This document shows positions 34,826 to 46,200 of a DNA stretch of 64,000 nucleotides, in pieces. Both the position numbers and the translations under genes were made by a program. Below the pieces are notes generated by a model. That model searched no databases. It was not told the DNA's origin and was given only the letters and a program-made list of their open reading frames with translations. Every line of letters starts with the position of its first letter. The first letter of the stretch is position 1. This stretch comes from Castor canadensis (Eukaryota > Chordata > Mammalia > Rodentia > Castoridae), in contig NC_133390.1 of assembly GCF_047511655.1 (NCBI RefSeq), positions 161,856,583 through 161,920,582 on the forward strand, given 5' to 3'.

Positions 34826-35029
34826 GCACTCCTGGAATTCCTCAGGAAGGTGGTGGCCCAGGAACAGCACAACAAGATGACTCTTTGGAACGTTTCCATG
34901 GTGATGGCCCCTAATCTCTTCCTGCACCAAGGGCATCCCCCCAAGCTCCATAAGGGTGAAAAGCAGCTGGCAGAGGGTGCAGCTGAGGTGCTGTGCATAA
35001 TGGTACACTACCAGGACCTGCTCTGGACG
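34826..35029 (+). CDS. ARHGAP40: ARHGAP40 coding exon j (GAP core)
   Basis: Exactly 68 codons between tcttccctag and ACG|GTGAGT. It carries LLEFLRKVVAQE, then NKMTLWNVSMVMAPNLF with the conserved Asn of the RhoGAP active site, and ends LLWT. Reading on past the donor runs into the ATCC array, which makes a long but spurious frame. Confidence 0.95.
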
Positions 35030-36405
35030 GTGAGTGCTGGGCCACATAGAGAGGAGGGCTGGTGTTCATCCAGCAGAGGGATGGTCTGCCCCCTCTGGCT
35101 GCAGCTGCTGGCACCCTTCTATCCATCCACTCATCCACCAATCTTTACCCGCCCATTCACCCACCCAGACCCCTACTATCCATTCATCCACCAACCCATC
35201 CATCCACCATCCATCCATCCACTCCACCTGTCCACACACCTATCCACCATCCATCCATCATCCATCCATTACCCTACTCATTCACTCACTCATCCACCCA
35301 TCCATCCATCATCCACCCACTCACTCATCCATCTAAATACCCACCCATTCACCCACCCACCCACTCACCTACCTATCCATCTTTCCTTCTTCCTCTCTGC
35401 AACCATAAGGTCATTAGGTTAGATCTCTTATTCCAGACACCAGCAAATGAAGGCCTGGCTGAGTGGTTCCCAGTTCCTCCCACCCCACCAGGCACTCGTC
35501 TGTGTTCTAAACAAACCAAAGGCCAGCTGGTTCTTCAGGTGCTTCACACTGCTGAGTTCTCACTCACGGGCTTCACTCTGATTGCAATTCCCCTTTCTCT
35601 TTTTGAAAATCAGAGCCAGTGCCCTCTGCTCATTCTTTCAGACCTGGTTTAGACATCAGCTTCTCTGTTGAAAGCCTCCTACTCCTCTCCCCTCTTCCCC
35701 TTACACTCCCACAACTTTTTTGCACTTGGCCCTCTGAAGTAATGCTGTGACTAAAAAACAGTGGATTTATAATTTTTTATTGTAAGGAATTTTTAATTAA
35801 AAATTTCCTAAATTCCACCTTTATTTTTTTTTATAAAAGCTTCAGACAGCAGAGATGTCTGAAGACAGACAGTAAGATGGAGATGTTCCCATTGCCTTCC
35901 CTACCCACATGTGTCATCTTGCTTATGACACCTACAAACACACATATGATCTCATAGTTCTGTCAGACCCAGGTAACAGCTGATTGTCTCCAGGGTCCTG
36001 GAGTCTGGAGTCTCTGTCTGTCTGCAGGGTTCTGACTGCACAGAGAATGGACTGACCTGCAGGTCTCAGCATTTCCCCATGGTCTCAGAGCAGGAGGCAA
36101 CTCTGTGTGCTTAGGGACACCCCTGCCTGGTGTGCCAAACAGAAGCTGTTGCACAGCAAGTGTAGGACTTCCGGAGCCTCAGGGTGGGCTCCACTCCCAG
36201 AATTTCCTACTCCAAGGCCCTCTTTGGGGGCTAAATGCACCCCCTTCTTCCCACAAACTAGTCCAAGTTCAGCAAATTAACTATTTTCAAGCTCTGTATG
36301 GGAGGATCCAAGGACAAGGAAAGGCCACAGTGACCCTGAAAGGGGCCCTGCCTCTCACCCTCAACAGCCCCAACCCCCAGCTAAGACAAAATTCTTTCTG
36401 CTTAG
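35030..36405 (+). other. ARHGAP40 intron j-k
   Basis: An ATCC-type array starts about 80 bases after the donor, followed by single-copy sequence and an AT-rich stretch near 35760-35840. Confidence 0.55.
35113..35395 (+). repeat. ATCC-type array after exon j
   Basis: Imperfect catc/cacc tetranucleotides over about 280 bases. Confidence 0.9.
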
Positions 36406-36546
36406 GTGGCCTCTTTCTTGGTGGCCCAGGTGCGAAAACTGAATGACAGTAGCAGCCGGCGCCCCCAGCCCTGCGATGGAGGCCTCGAGACTTGGCTTCG
36501 GAGGACACACGTGGATAGGGACAAGACGAGGGACCTCCTTGAGGCG
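36406..36546 (+). CDS. ARHGAP40: ARHGAP40 coding exon k
   Basis: Exactly 47 codons between ttctgcttag and GCG|GTGAGT. VASFLVAQVRKLND ends the GAP fold as in ARHGAP18. Then come a basic Ser/Arg stretch and LRRTHVDRDKTRDLLEA, likely an exposed linker. Confidence 0.92.
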
Positions 36547-37149
36547 GTGAGTACCTCTCATTCCCGGCGGATAAAGACTGGGAGGGACCCTATGGCCGCG
36601 CGAGGCACAACCCACCCTCCAGGTTCTCACCACCAGGCTGCCGTAAATGACCGCTTGTGGCCACCAGGGGGCGCACCGGCCCCGTCTCAGCGAGCGAGGA
36701 GGTGGCGTCTCAGCAATGAGATGACTTGGGGCTGAGGCGGGGATGCTCCTGGAAGCCATCTGTCCCTTTTTAGGCAGTCCCTTGTGTGCCTGGGAGAGGG
36801 TTAGGAAAATAGGGGCTGCTTTTGGGGCTGTGTGGGCAGGTGGAGAAGGGAAGGACCTTCTAAGAACGCTGGGAGGAGTCTGCGTGTACACTGCGCATGT
36901 GTGTGCGGTGTTGCGCTTGCACAAACTTGCGTATGTGCGTTTGTAGGTGCGATGCATGTATGCCTGTGTGTGTATGATAGAGTCGTTTTCATGCCTGTGT
37001 TGTGTGTGCACACCTCTGGGATTGGGCATGTTTGATAGCTGTGTGTATAAACATTGGGTGACTTTTTTAGCATGAGTACTGGTGCGAGGCACGTGTGTGC
37101 GTGTTTATGCGCACATACTGAATTCCAGGCTTGCACTAAGTGCCTGTGT

Positions 37150-37203
37150 ACCTTTTTTCCTCTCTCTCTCTCCCCCTCCCCTTCCCCCTCCCCCTCTCTC
37201 CAG
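37150..37203 (+). promoter_or_regulatory. ARHGAP40: Long polypyrimidine tract and acceptor of exon l
   Basis: An unbroken C/T run followed by CAG. It is far longer than a usual tract and behaves like a simple repeat. Confidence 0.8.
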
Positions 37204-37373
37204 ACTCCCAAAGTAGCAAAGATCCAGGCGGCCTGGCCTAGCAAGAACCCGTTCCAAGTGCCTCTGACCCCCAGCACCCAAGTGGCCCATGTCCTGAAGC
37301 AGTTTTCCGAGGACATCAGCCCTGGGTCACAGAATGAAGAGGGCTGTGAGGACCAGGACAGCCTCCTCCCAGA
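37204..37373 (+). CDS. ARHGAP40: ARHGAP40 coding exon l
   Basis: The acceptor follows a pure pyrimidine tract of about 45 bases ending ctctccag. It encodes residues 523-578 (TPKVAKIQAAWPSKNPFQVP to LLP), a family linker. The donor is AGA|GTAAGG. If it is skipped, the frame ends at once in GAG TAA, so splicing here decides whether the C-terminal box is made. Phase supports splicing, because the two left-over bases join the next exon to give Asp. Confidence 0.88.
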
Positions 37374-38039
37374 GTAAGGGGTACCTTCCTGAGGTGGGAG
37401 CCATCCCTGCAGGGAGCAGGAAGCCAGATGGAGGTGTCAGTACCTCATAGCTGAAGGCCAGGGAGTGACACATGTCCTTGGCCTACCCTCTTAGCCTTTT
37501 CCTTCCTGTGGTGGTCACAGTGGGTTTTCTCCAGCCTTTTTAGAAGCTTCTTGGATCAAAATAATAATGACAGTGAATCCATCCCTTCATTTGTAGTAGG
37601 TATTTAAGCAAATGCCTATTGTAGGTCTGCCCATCCATCCATTCACCTGTCCATCCTTCTTGTTCCTCCTCCCATCATAAATGCATTCCAGATGCTAGAA
37701 TAGCAAGGGAAAGAACCCACAGAGGCTCTGGCCTTACACGTTCATAGCTATGTGGAAAAGATAGACATAAATCAAATAGCCACAATAAATATCAAGTTAA
37801 AAACTGTATTAGATTTTATAAGAAATATAGGAAACAATGTGAATGTACACTAAGTTACTTGGTATAGTGTGGGGAGTGAGGTAAGGCTTCCAAGCACAGA
37901 AAACTGCAAGTGCAAAGGTCCTGCGGTAGCAAGGCACATGCTGAAAGAAAGTCAACGGGGCTGATGGAGGGCCATCATTCCCAGATTCAAGGAGCAGCCT
38001 GGGCCCTCGGGAACCCTCTTTGTGGGGTTGGCACAGACT

Positions 38040-38185
38040 TTCAGACCACCAGCTTTTAGCAAGTGGGTCCAGTCCCTTCTTTTACAGATATAAAAACTAA
38101 GGCCCAGGGAGGGGAAAGAGTTTTTGTCCAGAGCCATAAAACAGATCAAGGATAGACCCTGGAACTGAACTCAGGATCCCCGTGA
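38040..38185 (+). mobile_element. MIR relic
   Basis: ataaaaactaaggcccaggg and ctggaactgaactcaggat. Confidence 0.6.
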
Positions 38186-38601
38186 TTACCATCCAATAAT
38201 TATACGATACTTACATAGCCATTATAGTTATAATAATTGTACATATCCCTAGTCCATCTTGACTCAGAATCTGACCCTCACAGCAGACCCTTGTTCCCAC
38301 CTGTCTTCCCTTGTCCCTAAACCTTTGAAGCCTCCATTCCTGATGCACAGCAGGAAGGGGCCATGTAGCAGGAATGCTGTGGCTGGCCTCACTGCATACC
38401 GTCCAGCTGCCCCTGGGTGCTGGACTCCTTTGTTGACCCCAGATCTCTCAGGATGGCCCTTATGCTCTTCTCCCCCACCCCTGCCCCCCACTTGACCACA
38501 AGCCAGTGAAGCCAGCCCCGTCCAGGCCTGGGGTCTGTAAGTAACAGCTGGTCTTGCTGTCTCCAGAAGAGGTCAGCAGTTTTTTTCTTTCTGTTTTGCA
38601 G

Positions 38602-38657
38602 CAACAGGTCCATGGAGTCAGCCAACTTCATCCTCTATGAAGTTGGAGGAAATATCA
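38602..38657 (+). CDS. ARHGAP40: ARHGAP40 coding exon m
   Basis: A 56-base exon between ctgttttgcag and TCA|GTAAGT. It encodes NRSMESANFILYEVGGNI, matching the C-terminal box of ARHGAP18/28. It is split-phase at both ends and agrees with both neighbours. Confidence 0.92.
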
Positions 38658-39578
38658 GTAAGTTCCCCTGTGGGAAATGGGTCCAGAGCCAAGGTCCCTG
38701 GATGCTCCTTGATGTTGAAGGCTCACTAAGCCCCTTTGGGGGAGGTCAGAGTCCACCTCAGGATGAGTTTCCCTCAGGTCTCTGTCTCCCATGACACCAG
38801 TTGGAGCCCTGCCATGAGGCTCTAGATCAGCTGTGGCTGCCTTAGGAATCCAGCATGCACTGTGTAGTTTTCCTGGCACTGGCCTCTGGTTGTCATTGTC
38901 ACTGGTGAAACCAATGCCTCTTGACTCCCTAGCGAAAGCAGATCTCTGCCCAGGCCCATAGCCATGAATTCTTTTTGGAGCTCTGAGAGGTCCTTGACTT
39001 TGTGGGAGCCAAGGCCAAGCAGCTGTTTTTAGTTATATTCTGTACAGCAGTGATCCTCAAACTTTAGTGGTCCATCCAAATCACCAGGACAGCTGGGACA
39101 GCTGGGCCCAGAGAACGCACATTTCCAATAGCTGCTCCTGCTTGTGCCAGGCCACCCTCTGAGAGCCACTGGTCAAGAAGCGAAGCCAAGTCCTCATGAC
39201 CTTGCCATGCATGGAAGGAGTTTGCAAAGCATGGAGGGAGTGCTCCTTGAGAAAATTCTTAGACAGGAAGTAGCTGAGGAGGATGGGAAGGAAAATGGGA
39301 GGAGCCAGAATGACCACTTCCTGAAGCCTGACTTGATGATCCACAAGGGGGCTCTGGATTACAGGTTGCATCAGAGTTGTTCCCTTGGAGCCTAGGAGGC
39401 TGGTCTTAGGCATTTTCCATGCAGGCAGTCACTTCTCTAGAGGTAGATGTGAGCCACAGGAGCCAAGGCTCACACAACGGGGAGGATGGCACACTACCTG
39501 CTCTCCTGGGGCTCTGGGTAGGACAGTGACATCTTCCATAGTTACCTCCTCCACCTACTTGGTCCCTTCTTCCCACAG

Positions 39579-39670
39579 GTGAGCATTGCCTGGACTCAGA
39601 TACCTACCTCTTAGACCTGCATCGCGCCAACCCCCATGGTGAGTGGGTCATTAAACAGAGCCCCACCTGA
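39579..39670 (+). CDS. ARHGAP40: ARHGAP40 last coding exon
   Basis: Acceptor cttcttcccacag. It encodes EHCLDSDTYLLDLHRANPHG and EWVIKQSPT, then TGA, in line with the C-terminus of ARHGAP18. Two oddities: the exon opens with GTGAGC, so the acceptor is followed directly by a donor-like sequence, and an internal CATG|GTGAGT (donor at 39639) is an excellent cryptic 5' splice site inside the conserved end. Confidence 0.92.
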
Positions 39671-39965
39671 GCCCTGGGACACAAGGAACCAGACCTAGGT
39701 GCCACAGCCCCTCTCCTACCAGCTCTGAGCCCTATACACTGGATGGGAACCAAGCTATTTAAGGAGAAGGGCTGCATCTTCGTCCACATCATCCTTCCTC
39801 TGAAATGTCTCTCAGATTCCAAAAAGGACTCAGGGCTGGGCGGTTTTCTCACTCCTGCCATCCTGCACGGAGCTTGCTGTGTGACCCCACCACTTGGGGC
39901 ACCTGGATCTTCATGGGGAATTTGCTCACACCTGAGGAGAATAAAAACTGCAGCACCTCTCTCAA
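39671..39965 (+). other. ARHGAP40: Putative ARHGAP40 3' UTR
   Basis: The sequence after the stop has no repeats. The first AATAAA on the sense strand is at 39940-39945, giving a short UTR of about 290 bases if used. A longer UTR cannot be excluded. Confidence 0.4.
39940..39945 (+). promoter_or_regulatory. ARHGAP40: Candidate ARHGAP40 poly(A) signal
   Basis: AATAAA 270 bases after the stop codon. It is the nearest canonical signal on the sense strand, and no competing one lies closer. Confidence 0.4.
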
Positions 39966-41084
39966 GAACAGTTGAGGCTTTTCAGAAAAAAACTGCTGTG
40001 GAGATGGCCCACAATGTGAAGTGGGAACAGCACTAAGACCTTGGGCAAAGCCCTTGACCTTTCTGAGAACTTGAACAATGGGAGCAAAGACTGTGGCCAT
40101 GAACAGCCTTAGGAGAAACGGACGCATGAAAAACTTCCCTCACCTCTCAGGTTTTAAATGCTGGTTTGTACCATCTTGCCACTTTATAATATATTTAAAT
40201 TGCTCAAATACCAAAAGCACAAGTTAAATGTCATTTTTACTTCAAGGTTTTTCTCCCCAGTCTGACACCAGAGGGTGTTGTCCATCCAGGGAATCAATGT
40301 GGAGCTCAGTGATGAGCTCACCTAGGTGCGCTTCTCCTGGGCTATGGTATGGGGCCCAGTCACACCTTGAACCTGCCACCCAGTGGAGCCAGGAAGTCTG
40401 TTCAGAGCAGGAAGGGACAGGATAATCACAACAGTTGCTGAAGGAGGGAGGGACAGCACTCTGGGATTGCCCCCACCTCTCTTGTCTCTAGTCCCAGCTC
40501 TGTCCTCGCTCTGTCTCCTCAGGGCAGGTGAGATCACATTCATTCATTTATTCCTTTAATAATGAATGTATTGAGTGAGCATTGAATACAAACTAAGAGC
40601 TTTACAAGTTCACCATAATCCAAGGTTTCCTTCTCCCTAGAAGCAGACCCCAAGGTAAAGATTCAAGTGCAAATAGTGATCCCAGGGTCCACCAAAGAGT
40701 AGGGGTATGAGAAAGAAGGGAAGGTCCCCATGAGAGGATGCAGTTATCAAACAAGTCACCATTGTGGGCAACTAAGGCTTAGTTCTACTGGGGAACTCTG
40801 GGAAACAACGTAGAAGCTATGCATCAGCGTTATTCCCACCCAAACGGCACAGGAGCCTGGGGACTTACTCAATTCCTGTGAGTCACTGGATGAGGACTGC
40901 TCCTGAGGAGGGGGTGCACTCATTCCCTGCATGCCCAGCCTGCCTGAGCAGAGTAGGCTCTTGTGGCCAGAGAAAGCCCTTGAGTAAAGAAATACAGATG
41001 AAAGGAGCAGTTGGCCACTGTACACCAACATGGAAAGTGCTGGAGGGATAGATATGGGTCAACTGATAGCACTTGCTTCCCCCT

Positions 41085-41165
41085 GTGACGTGGCAATGGT
41101 GATCGTCGTAAGGGCAGGGCTGCTGCTAATGGTGGTGGTGGTATGATGGTGATGGTGTTGCCAAG
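41085..41165 (+). repeat. GGT/GAT trinucleotide repeat
   Basis: Imperfect ggtggtggt and gatggtgat words. Confidence 0.75.
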
Positions 41166-41729
41166 AGTCTTATAAATGTAATCTTCACATTCATCCAGTG
41201 CCTTCGTTTGGGTGATGACAGCAGCTAGCTCACTACGCAGACATTTAACGTACATTGTATATTAGCACCTTTAGTCCTCACCACAACCAGATGAAACACC
41301 ATCGTCTTTCCCTTTTAACAAAGAGGAGAGCCAAGGCAAAGAAAATTAGCAGAACTTGTCCACGTGCCATAAGCAACAGGATCCGAGTTCAATACAGGAT
41401 AGCAGGGGGTCAAATGGGAGCACCTAAAGATTTTAGATCAGACATCTGAACTATTTGGCTTTAAGTATCCAGATTTAAAGTTTGTGATGGTCACTTCCTC
41501 TGTCTCCCTCCCCCCTTCCCTTCGCACAATACCAATAGCCTCAGAACCAGAAAGAGCACATTTCTCCTCTACCGAGCGGCCCTCGTAGGGAGGGATTGGC
41601 ATTCATCCTGGGATTCCTTGGTAGGGCATTTGAAGCTTGGAGCAGCTTAAGAGTCTGTACGAGCCTTGGTTTCCCTATCAGCCCTATCCAAAGAGCCAAG
41701 ACTGGATGAAGCATGAGCTTAGCCCAGTA

Positions 41730-41880
41730 CTAGCTCCACGATCCCATGAGGTGGCTGTAACCATGGTTCCACTTTACAGATGAGGAAACCGAGGCTCAGT
41801 GCAGTTAAACCATGGGTTCAAAGTCAACAGAGAGTGAGAAGCTTGGGAGTCCAATTCCAAGTTCAGTGCCCTTTCAGTTT
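41730..41880 (+). mobile_element. MIR relic
   Basis: A near-canonical core: tttacagatgaggaaaccga and ggctcagtgcagttaaacc. Confidence 0.75.
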
Positions 41881-42172
41881 CGACTGAAATTGTCTTCAGA
41901 CAATTGTCCGAAGAGGAACCTAAACCTAGAAGACACTGCTGAGAGAAGACAGTCAAGAACAGAAGGAGAAAAACTGGACAGATAATCCAAGGGGAGGAGA
42001 TCCCATGGGATTCACCTTGGGTTGCTGCTTCTGTTCTCCACTTCTACCCCTGCCCCCCACAATCTGTATATAGCCCCTGTTGGACCTCCCTCCAAAATAC
42101 ACCTCAGTTATGCCCGCCTTCACTGCTTTGCTCATACATCATCCTAGTCCGAGTCACCATTGTCCCATGTCT

Positions 42173-42320
42173 TTGATGATGGTGAGGATTATGCTGGTAG
42201 TAGTGACAATGATGGTGATGGTGGTGGTGGTGACAGCAATGATGATGGTGTCAGTGCTGCTGCTGGTGGTGACAGTGATGATGGTAGTGGCAGTGATGGT
42301 AACACTGATGATGATAGTGC
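42173..42320 (+). repeat. GAT/GGT trinucleotide repeat
   Basis: An imperfect array open in several frames, giving low-complexity Asp/Gly or Met/Val readings that are not genes. Confidence 0.85.
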
Positions 42321-42739
42321 CAGGTTGGACACCAAAACTATGAAAAGACAAAATTTCAACAAATTTAGCTCACAGACCTTACCTGGCATTTATTCTTGAT
42401 TCTAGAATGGAGCAGTCCTCCAAGCCAGAACAGGTTCAAAGATCTCAGGAGCTGCAATGTGGTCAGACAACATTTATGGACAGCCTAAATGGCTACAATT
42501 TGGCATTTTGCCTTATTCGAATTAGCTGGCTATTGATGACTGATGGACTGTCAGCTGCTGTGACAGTCTAAGACTTAGACTCTGTCACAAAATTACATGC
42601 CTAAGTTAGGTTCTCAGTTAATTGCATATGAAGTTAAGTTAAGGACTGAAGCCCATCGGAAAAGGTATCATAGGCCTAAGTTCATTTAGTTTAGCAGTTA
42701 GCAATGGTGGCAGTGATGATGGTGGTGCTGCAAAGATTC

Positions 42740-43265
42740 CATGGCTCAGACGCCATTTCTTTGTTCTCCCTTCTGGCCCTCCTATCTGCAGTCCATACAG
42801 CAGCTACCAGGGGCCCTTTCAAATATAAAGCAAATCGTGCTGAAAGCCCTCCAACTGAAAACCTTCCAGAAGACTCCCACTACACTTAAAATAATATCCC
42901 TGTCCTCTCCCTGCCTCTGAGGCCATCTAAGGTCCCTGATGCCACTTCCTGTACTCCCAAGTTCATCCCTGCTTTGAGGCTTTTGCACCTGCCGTAGCAG
43001 AAGCTTAGAAAACTGCACCCACAGCCAACCCCTTTCATCTCTGGCTCACAAACTTTGTCCCAAAGGCCACCTATAACCACCCATTTGAAGTTCTCTCTCT
43101 CGTCCTCTTAAATTTTCTTCCTAGCATTTGACACTACATGAAATTTCCTTATTTAAGGAGTTTTATGGTCCTGATTAGGGTGTAACCCCATGAAGGCTAC
43201 ACCTTTGTGGGTATCACGGTACCGTAGACGCTCAGTACAAGTTGAGTGGGTGAGTGAGTGAGTGA
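42740..43265 (+). mobile_element. L2 relic
   Basis: A long L2 3' segment: gaggcttttgcacctgccg, then acctttgtgggtatc and a tail ending in a (GTGA)n run. Confidence 0.6.
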
Positions 43266-46200
43266 ACGTGTGAGTCCCTCTTGTCCTTTGTCTTTTTGCT
43301 CCAGAGATTGTTGCCCTCAGCACCTGTTCTAACTCTGACCTCCCTGTTTGATAGAGGTAAAGGGGAAACGCATCAGAAGTACCTACAGCAAGTGCTCAGT
43401 AGTGCTCTCTTCATTATTAATTGTTAACCAGAGCCAGCCAGCCTGAAATGGTGACTAACGACATTGTCCTGGTACCATTTCTAGCATCTGTGCCACTCCC
43501 ATTATAAGTCAGTTTCCCTCCTTCCCAGGGCCAGGATGACAAGACACTGTGTGCTTGGAGTGGAAAGTCCCCTGATCTTGGCAGGAGGAGGGGCAGGTGC
43601 CCTGGAGGGTTCTGGAAGCCCCGGCTGGCTGTGCTAACTTTGCACTGAGAGTGGTCCCCCAGCCATCTTCAGAGAAACCCAGTTTAATCACATGTCAGTT
43701 TTCCCATCCATCTTCGGAGCAATCGGAAGGCTCATCTTTCTGCACCCTGTGGCATCCTGGTGATTGATGATCTGGAAGCCGCCCTACTACTGGGTTAGCA
43801 CAGCTCACAGCAGGTGCCCACTTTTCTGGGCCTTTTGCAGGCTCAGCTGGCCTGGGGTGGGACGTTTCTTTTAGTAGCCTTGTTAGGAAGGCAGACAGAG
43901 AGGAGAGGGATGCAGGGAACATGGAAGAAGGTTCAGAGTGGTCAGAGAAATTTTAGATTGGCTGCCTTTCAAAGCAGGACTGCACCAAGCACTAGAAAAC
44001 GAGTAGCTTATTTGGGAGGTGGTCCCAAGAAGACCCAGACAAGGAGTGAAGAAGTGAGAATGGAAAGGAGAAGAGCCAGGGAAGGGGAAGCTGATGAGAT
44101 TAGGGCTGTGGGCTCCTGGGGCTCAATCCTGCTGCGATAATCGGCTTCCCACACATGCCCACTGAGGAGTAAGGATAATAGAGTGCCTCCCTCAGTACCA
44201 GTTAAGGGCTGCTCCCAGGGGTGTTAACTACTGGGCACTTCCAGCCTGGTTCCTGTGCAGGCATGCTGAGCACTCCTGTGACAGAGAAGACCTTTGGCAG
44301 AATGTCCCAGGTGCTGGCAATAAAAAGTCCACTGTCATGGACTTGAACAGTGTGTGCCCAAGGGACATGGGTGGGACAGATGTGTCCTCACTGAGGGAGT
44401 GGCATCTAAACTGACACCAAAATGATGTGAAGGGGCCAGCCATGGGGAAAGCTGGCAGCAGAGATGAAAGGTGCAGAAAACCAGAACGAGCTGTTGCACG
44501 ATCACACGAAGATCCCAGAGGTTGTCTGGGGGGCCCAGGCTGAGTGATGGCTCAGGCCCCTGCTGGAGCTTTCCTATCCTATCTTTCCACACCACTTCCA
44601 GCCAGAATCTTCCCTTTGCACGCACCTTCAATGGAGTCCGTGATTGGCTGGCCAGGATGGGAGTGGGGCCTTTGAGGCCCAATCCCAGGAAGCCTGGGCC
44701 ATTCATTGGCTCCTGTAGGAGGCGGGAGAAGGGGAGAGATGCTGCCTGGCCACTGGAGGGAGAAGAGACACAAGACAAGTAGACACATTTCAGAGCCATT
44801 ACCACCCTCACTTCCCTAGCGCTGGAGGAGATAGGGACGACTCGTTTGGTCATTCAGTGATGTGACTTTCAAACATGCAGTCAACAAATTTTCTATTTTG
44901 AGCCAAGCCATGGTAGTAGGAATTTGACACTGAATCAAGGAAGACCTTCCTTTTGCAGTTTGCACCTCAGTGGAGGAAGAGACTTAAAATGTCATCCCAC
45001 AATTTGCTTTTTGGTTATAATTGTGGTAAACGAGATGGAGGAGGAATGAGAACCCCAAATACACAGGGCAGGTCAACTGGAGCAGGTCTGGGGCTTCCCT
45101 CTGGGAGGAGTGGAAGCAATGGGGGAGCTTTGGGGGCAGTGGCAGTTAAAGCCAGGGGTGTCGAAGCAGAGGCTTCAAAAGTGAAGGGCACTGCAGGCAG
45201 AGGGAACAGTGTGCATTAGGGGATAAGGGGAGGGCGTTCTCATGGCAGGGATGCTGCGGGGCTGGTGTATCCCAAGTGGGGGAGAGGGCAGTGGGCCGAC
45301 TGGGGAGGGGCAGGAAATGGATCCCAGACGGTCTAGCAAGACTGGAAGTCCACCAACCTTGAATTCTGAGCTCCACCCCAGGTTTGCCTCAACTCCCCCT
45401 AAATACAGCCCCAATGTCCCTGCATGAGACTGCTCTGCTCTGAGGTGCTGAGTGGGGTTTTCACTGCCCCAGCCACTCCAAAGGGGTCTCGTTCATTCTT
45501 CGAGGTCTTCATGGACAACACTCCTCTCTGAGAGGCCTTCTAAACTGAAAATCAGTCCTTCCCAGCACTTGTCCTTGGGACAAGGGTGAAGTTCCTCAGG
45601 CTGCCGCTAGGGGCAGGGCAGCCCAGACTTTGGTTTCGGTGAGGGTGGTGGGTGCAGCCTGGTACCTGACTGTGGGCAGGTGAATCTCTCAGTGGTTCGT
45701 TATTCTTGCCTGCCCTTCACACCTGGAGACACGGGACATGGGCAGTTGGGGCTCTTTGTGATCTGTAAGGAACTTTATAGAGTTGGGGCAGTGGAGGACC
45801 CCTGTCTTGGTTTCAGGCCTGAATGGGGAAGGGGTGAATGTCACTGCTGTGCTTTGTAAATCCTCAGAAGCAAGACTGGTGGTGGAAAGGAAAATGATTC
45901 CTGGTAAACCCACCCTGTCATCCTGGCCCCCACCCCGGTCAGCCGAGGGGGGCCTTCTATTAACAACTCCCCACCCCCGCCCAACTACTTTGCATTCTGG
46001 GGGAGGGGAATGGCAGCCACTTGCCATTGTCCCTGGCTGGCAAGAGGCCCAGGGAGGGTCTCCCCAATAGGGAATCTGCAGCTGCCTGTCTTTTAAGGTA
46101 AAATTACCGTAATTACCCCAATTACCAAATCCATCAAGAGCTTTGGACCAAGGAGACCCAGGAATAATCAGCTCTGATGGATTTGAGGAGTGTGATCCAC

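Larger units (their letters stand above)
37374..39578 (+). other. ARHGAP40 introns l-m and m-n
   Basis: Apart from exon m these are mostly single-copy. A MIR-like segment lies at 38040-38185, and there is no young SINE insertion. Confidence 0.5.
20988..39670 (+). other. ARHGAP40: ARHGAP40 gene (Rho GTPase-activating protein 40), coding span seen
   Basis: Fourteen exons join in phase into 627 visible residues. The product should stimulate GTP hydrolysis by Rho-family GTPases and turn off actin-regulating signals in the cytoplasm. Residues below are counted from the first visible codon. Parts in order: an N-terminal family segment (FWMEMQRIQQ, 47-56; EAQWLQDTGL, 66-75); a conserved linker (LLSTLTQTQ near 91-99, RDVRNIFG near 124-131); a pre-GAP segment (LIELTALCDILGL, about 244-256); the RhoGAP domain (about 276-475) with arginine finger in GILRVPG and the APNLF motif; a short basic and acidic linker; and a C-terminal box (FILYEVGGNI to GEWVIK) also found in ARHGAP18 and ARHGAP28. 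The length is close to the human protein. ARHGAP18 or 28 were considered, but linkage to ADIG fits ARHGAP40. The first exon is missing, since this chain opens mid-codon after an acceptor. Confidence 0.93.

Noticed and set aside
34850..35652. Long frames running from exon j into the ATCC array
   Set aside because: Only the part before 35030 is exon; the rest is simple repeat read as Pro/His/Ser/Thr.
42080..42343. Hydrophobic Met/Val frame suggesting a membrane peptide
   Set aside because: It is the GAT/GGT trinucleotide repeat read in one frame; the other frames give Asp/Gly or Thr/Ile.
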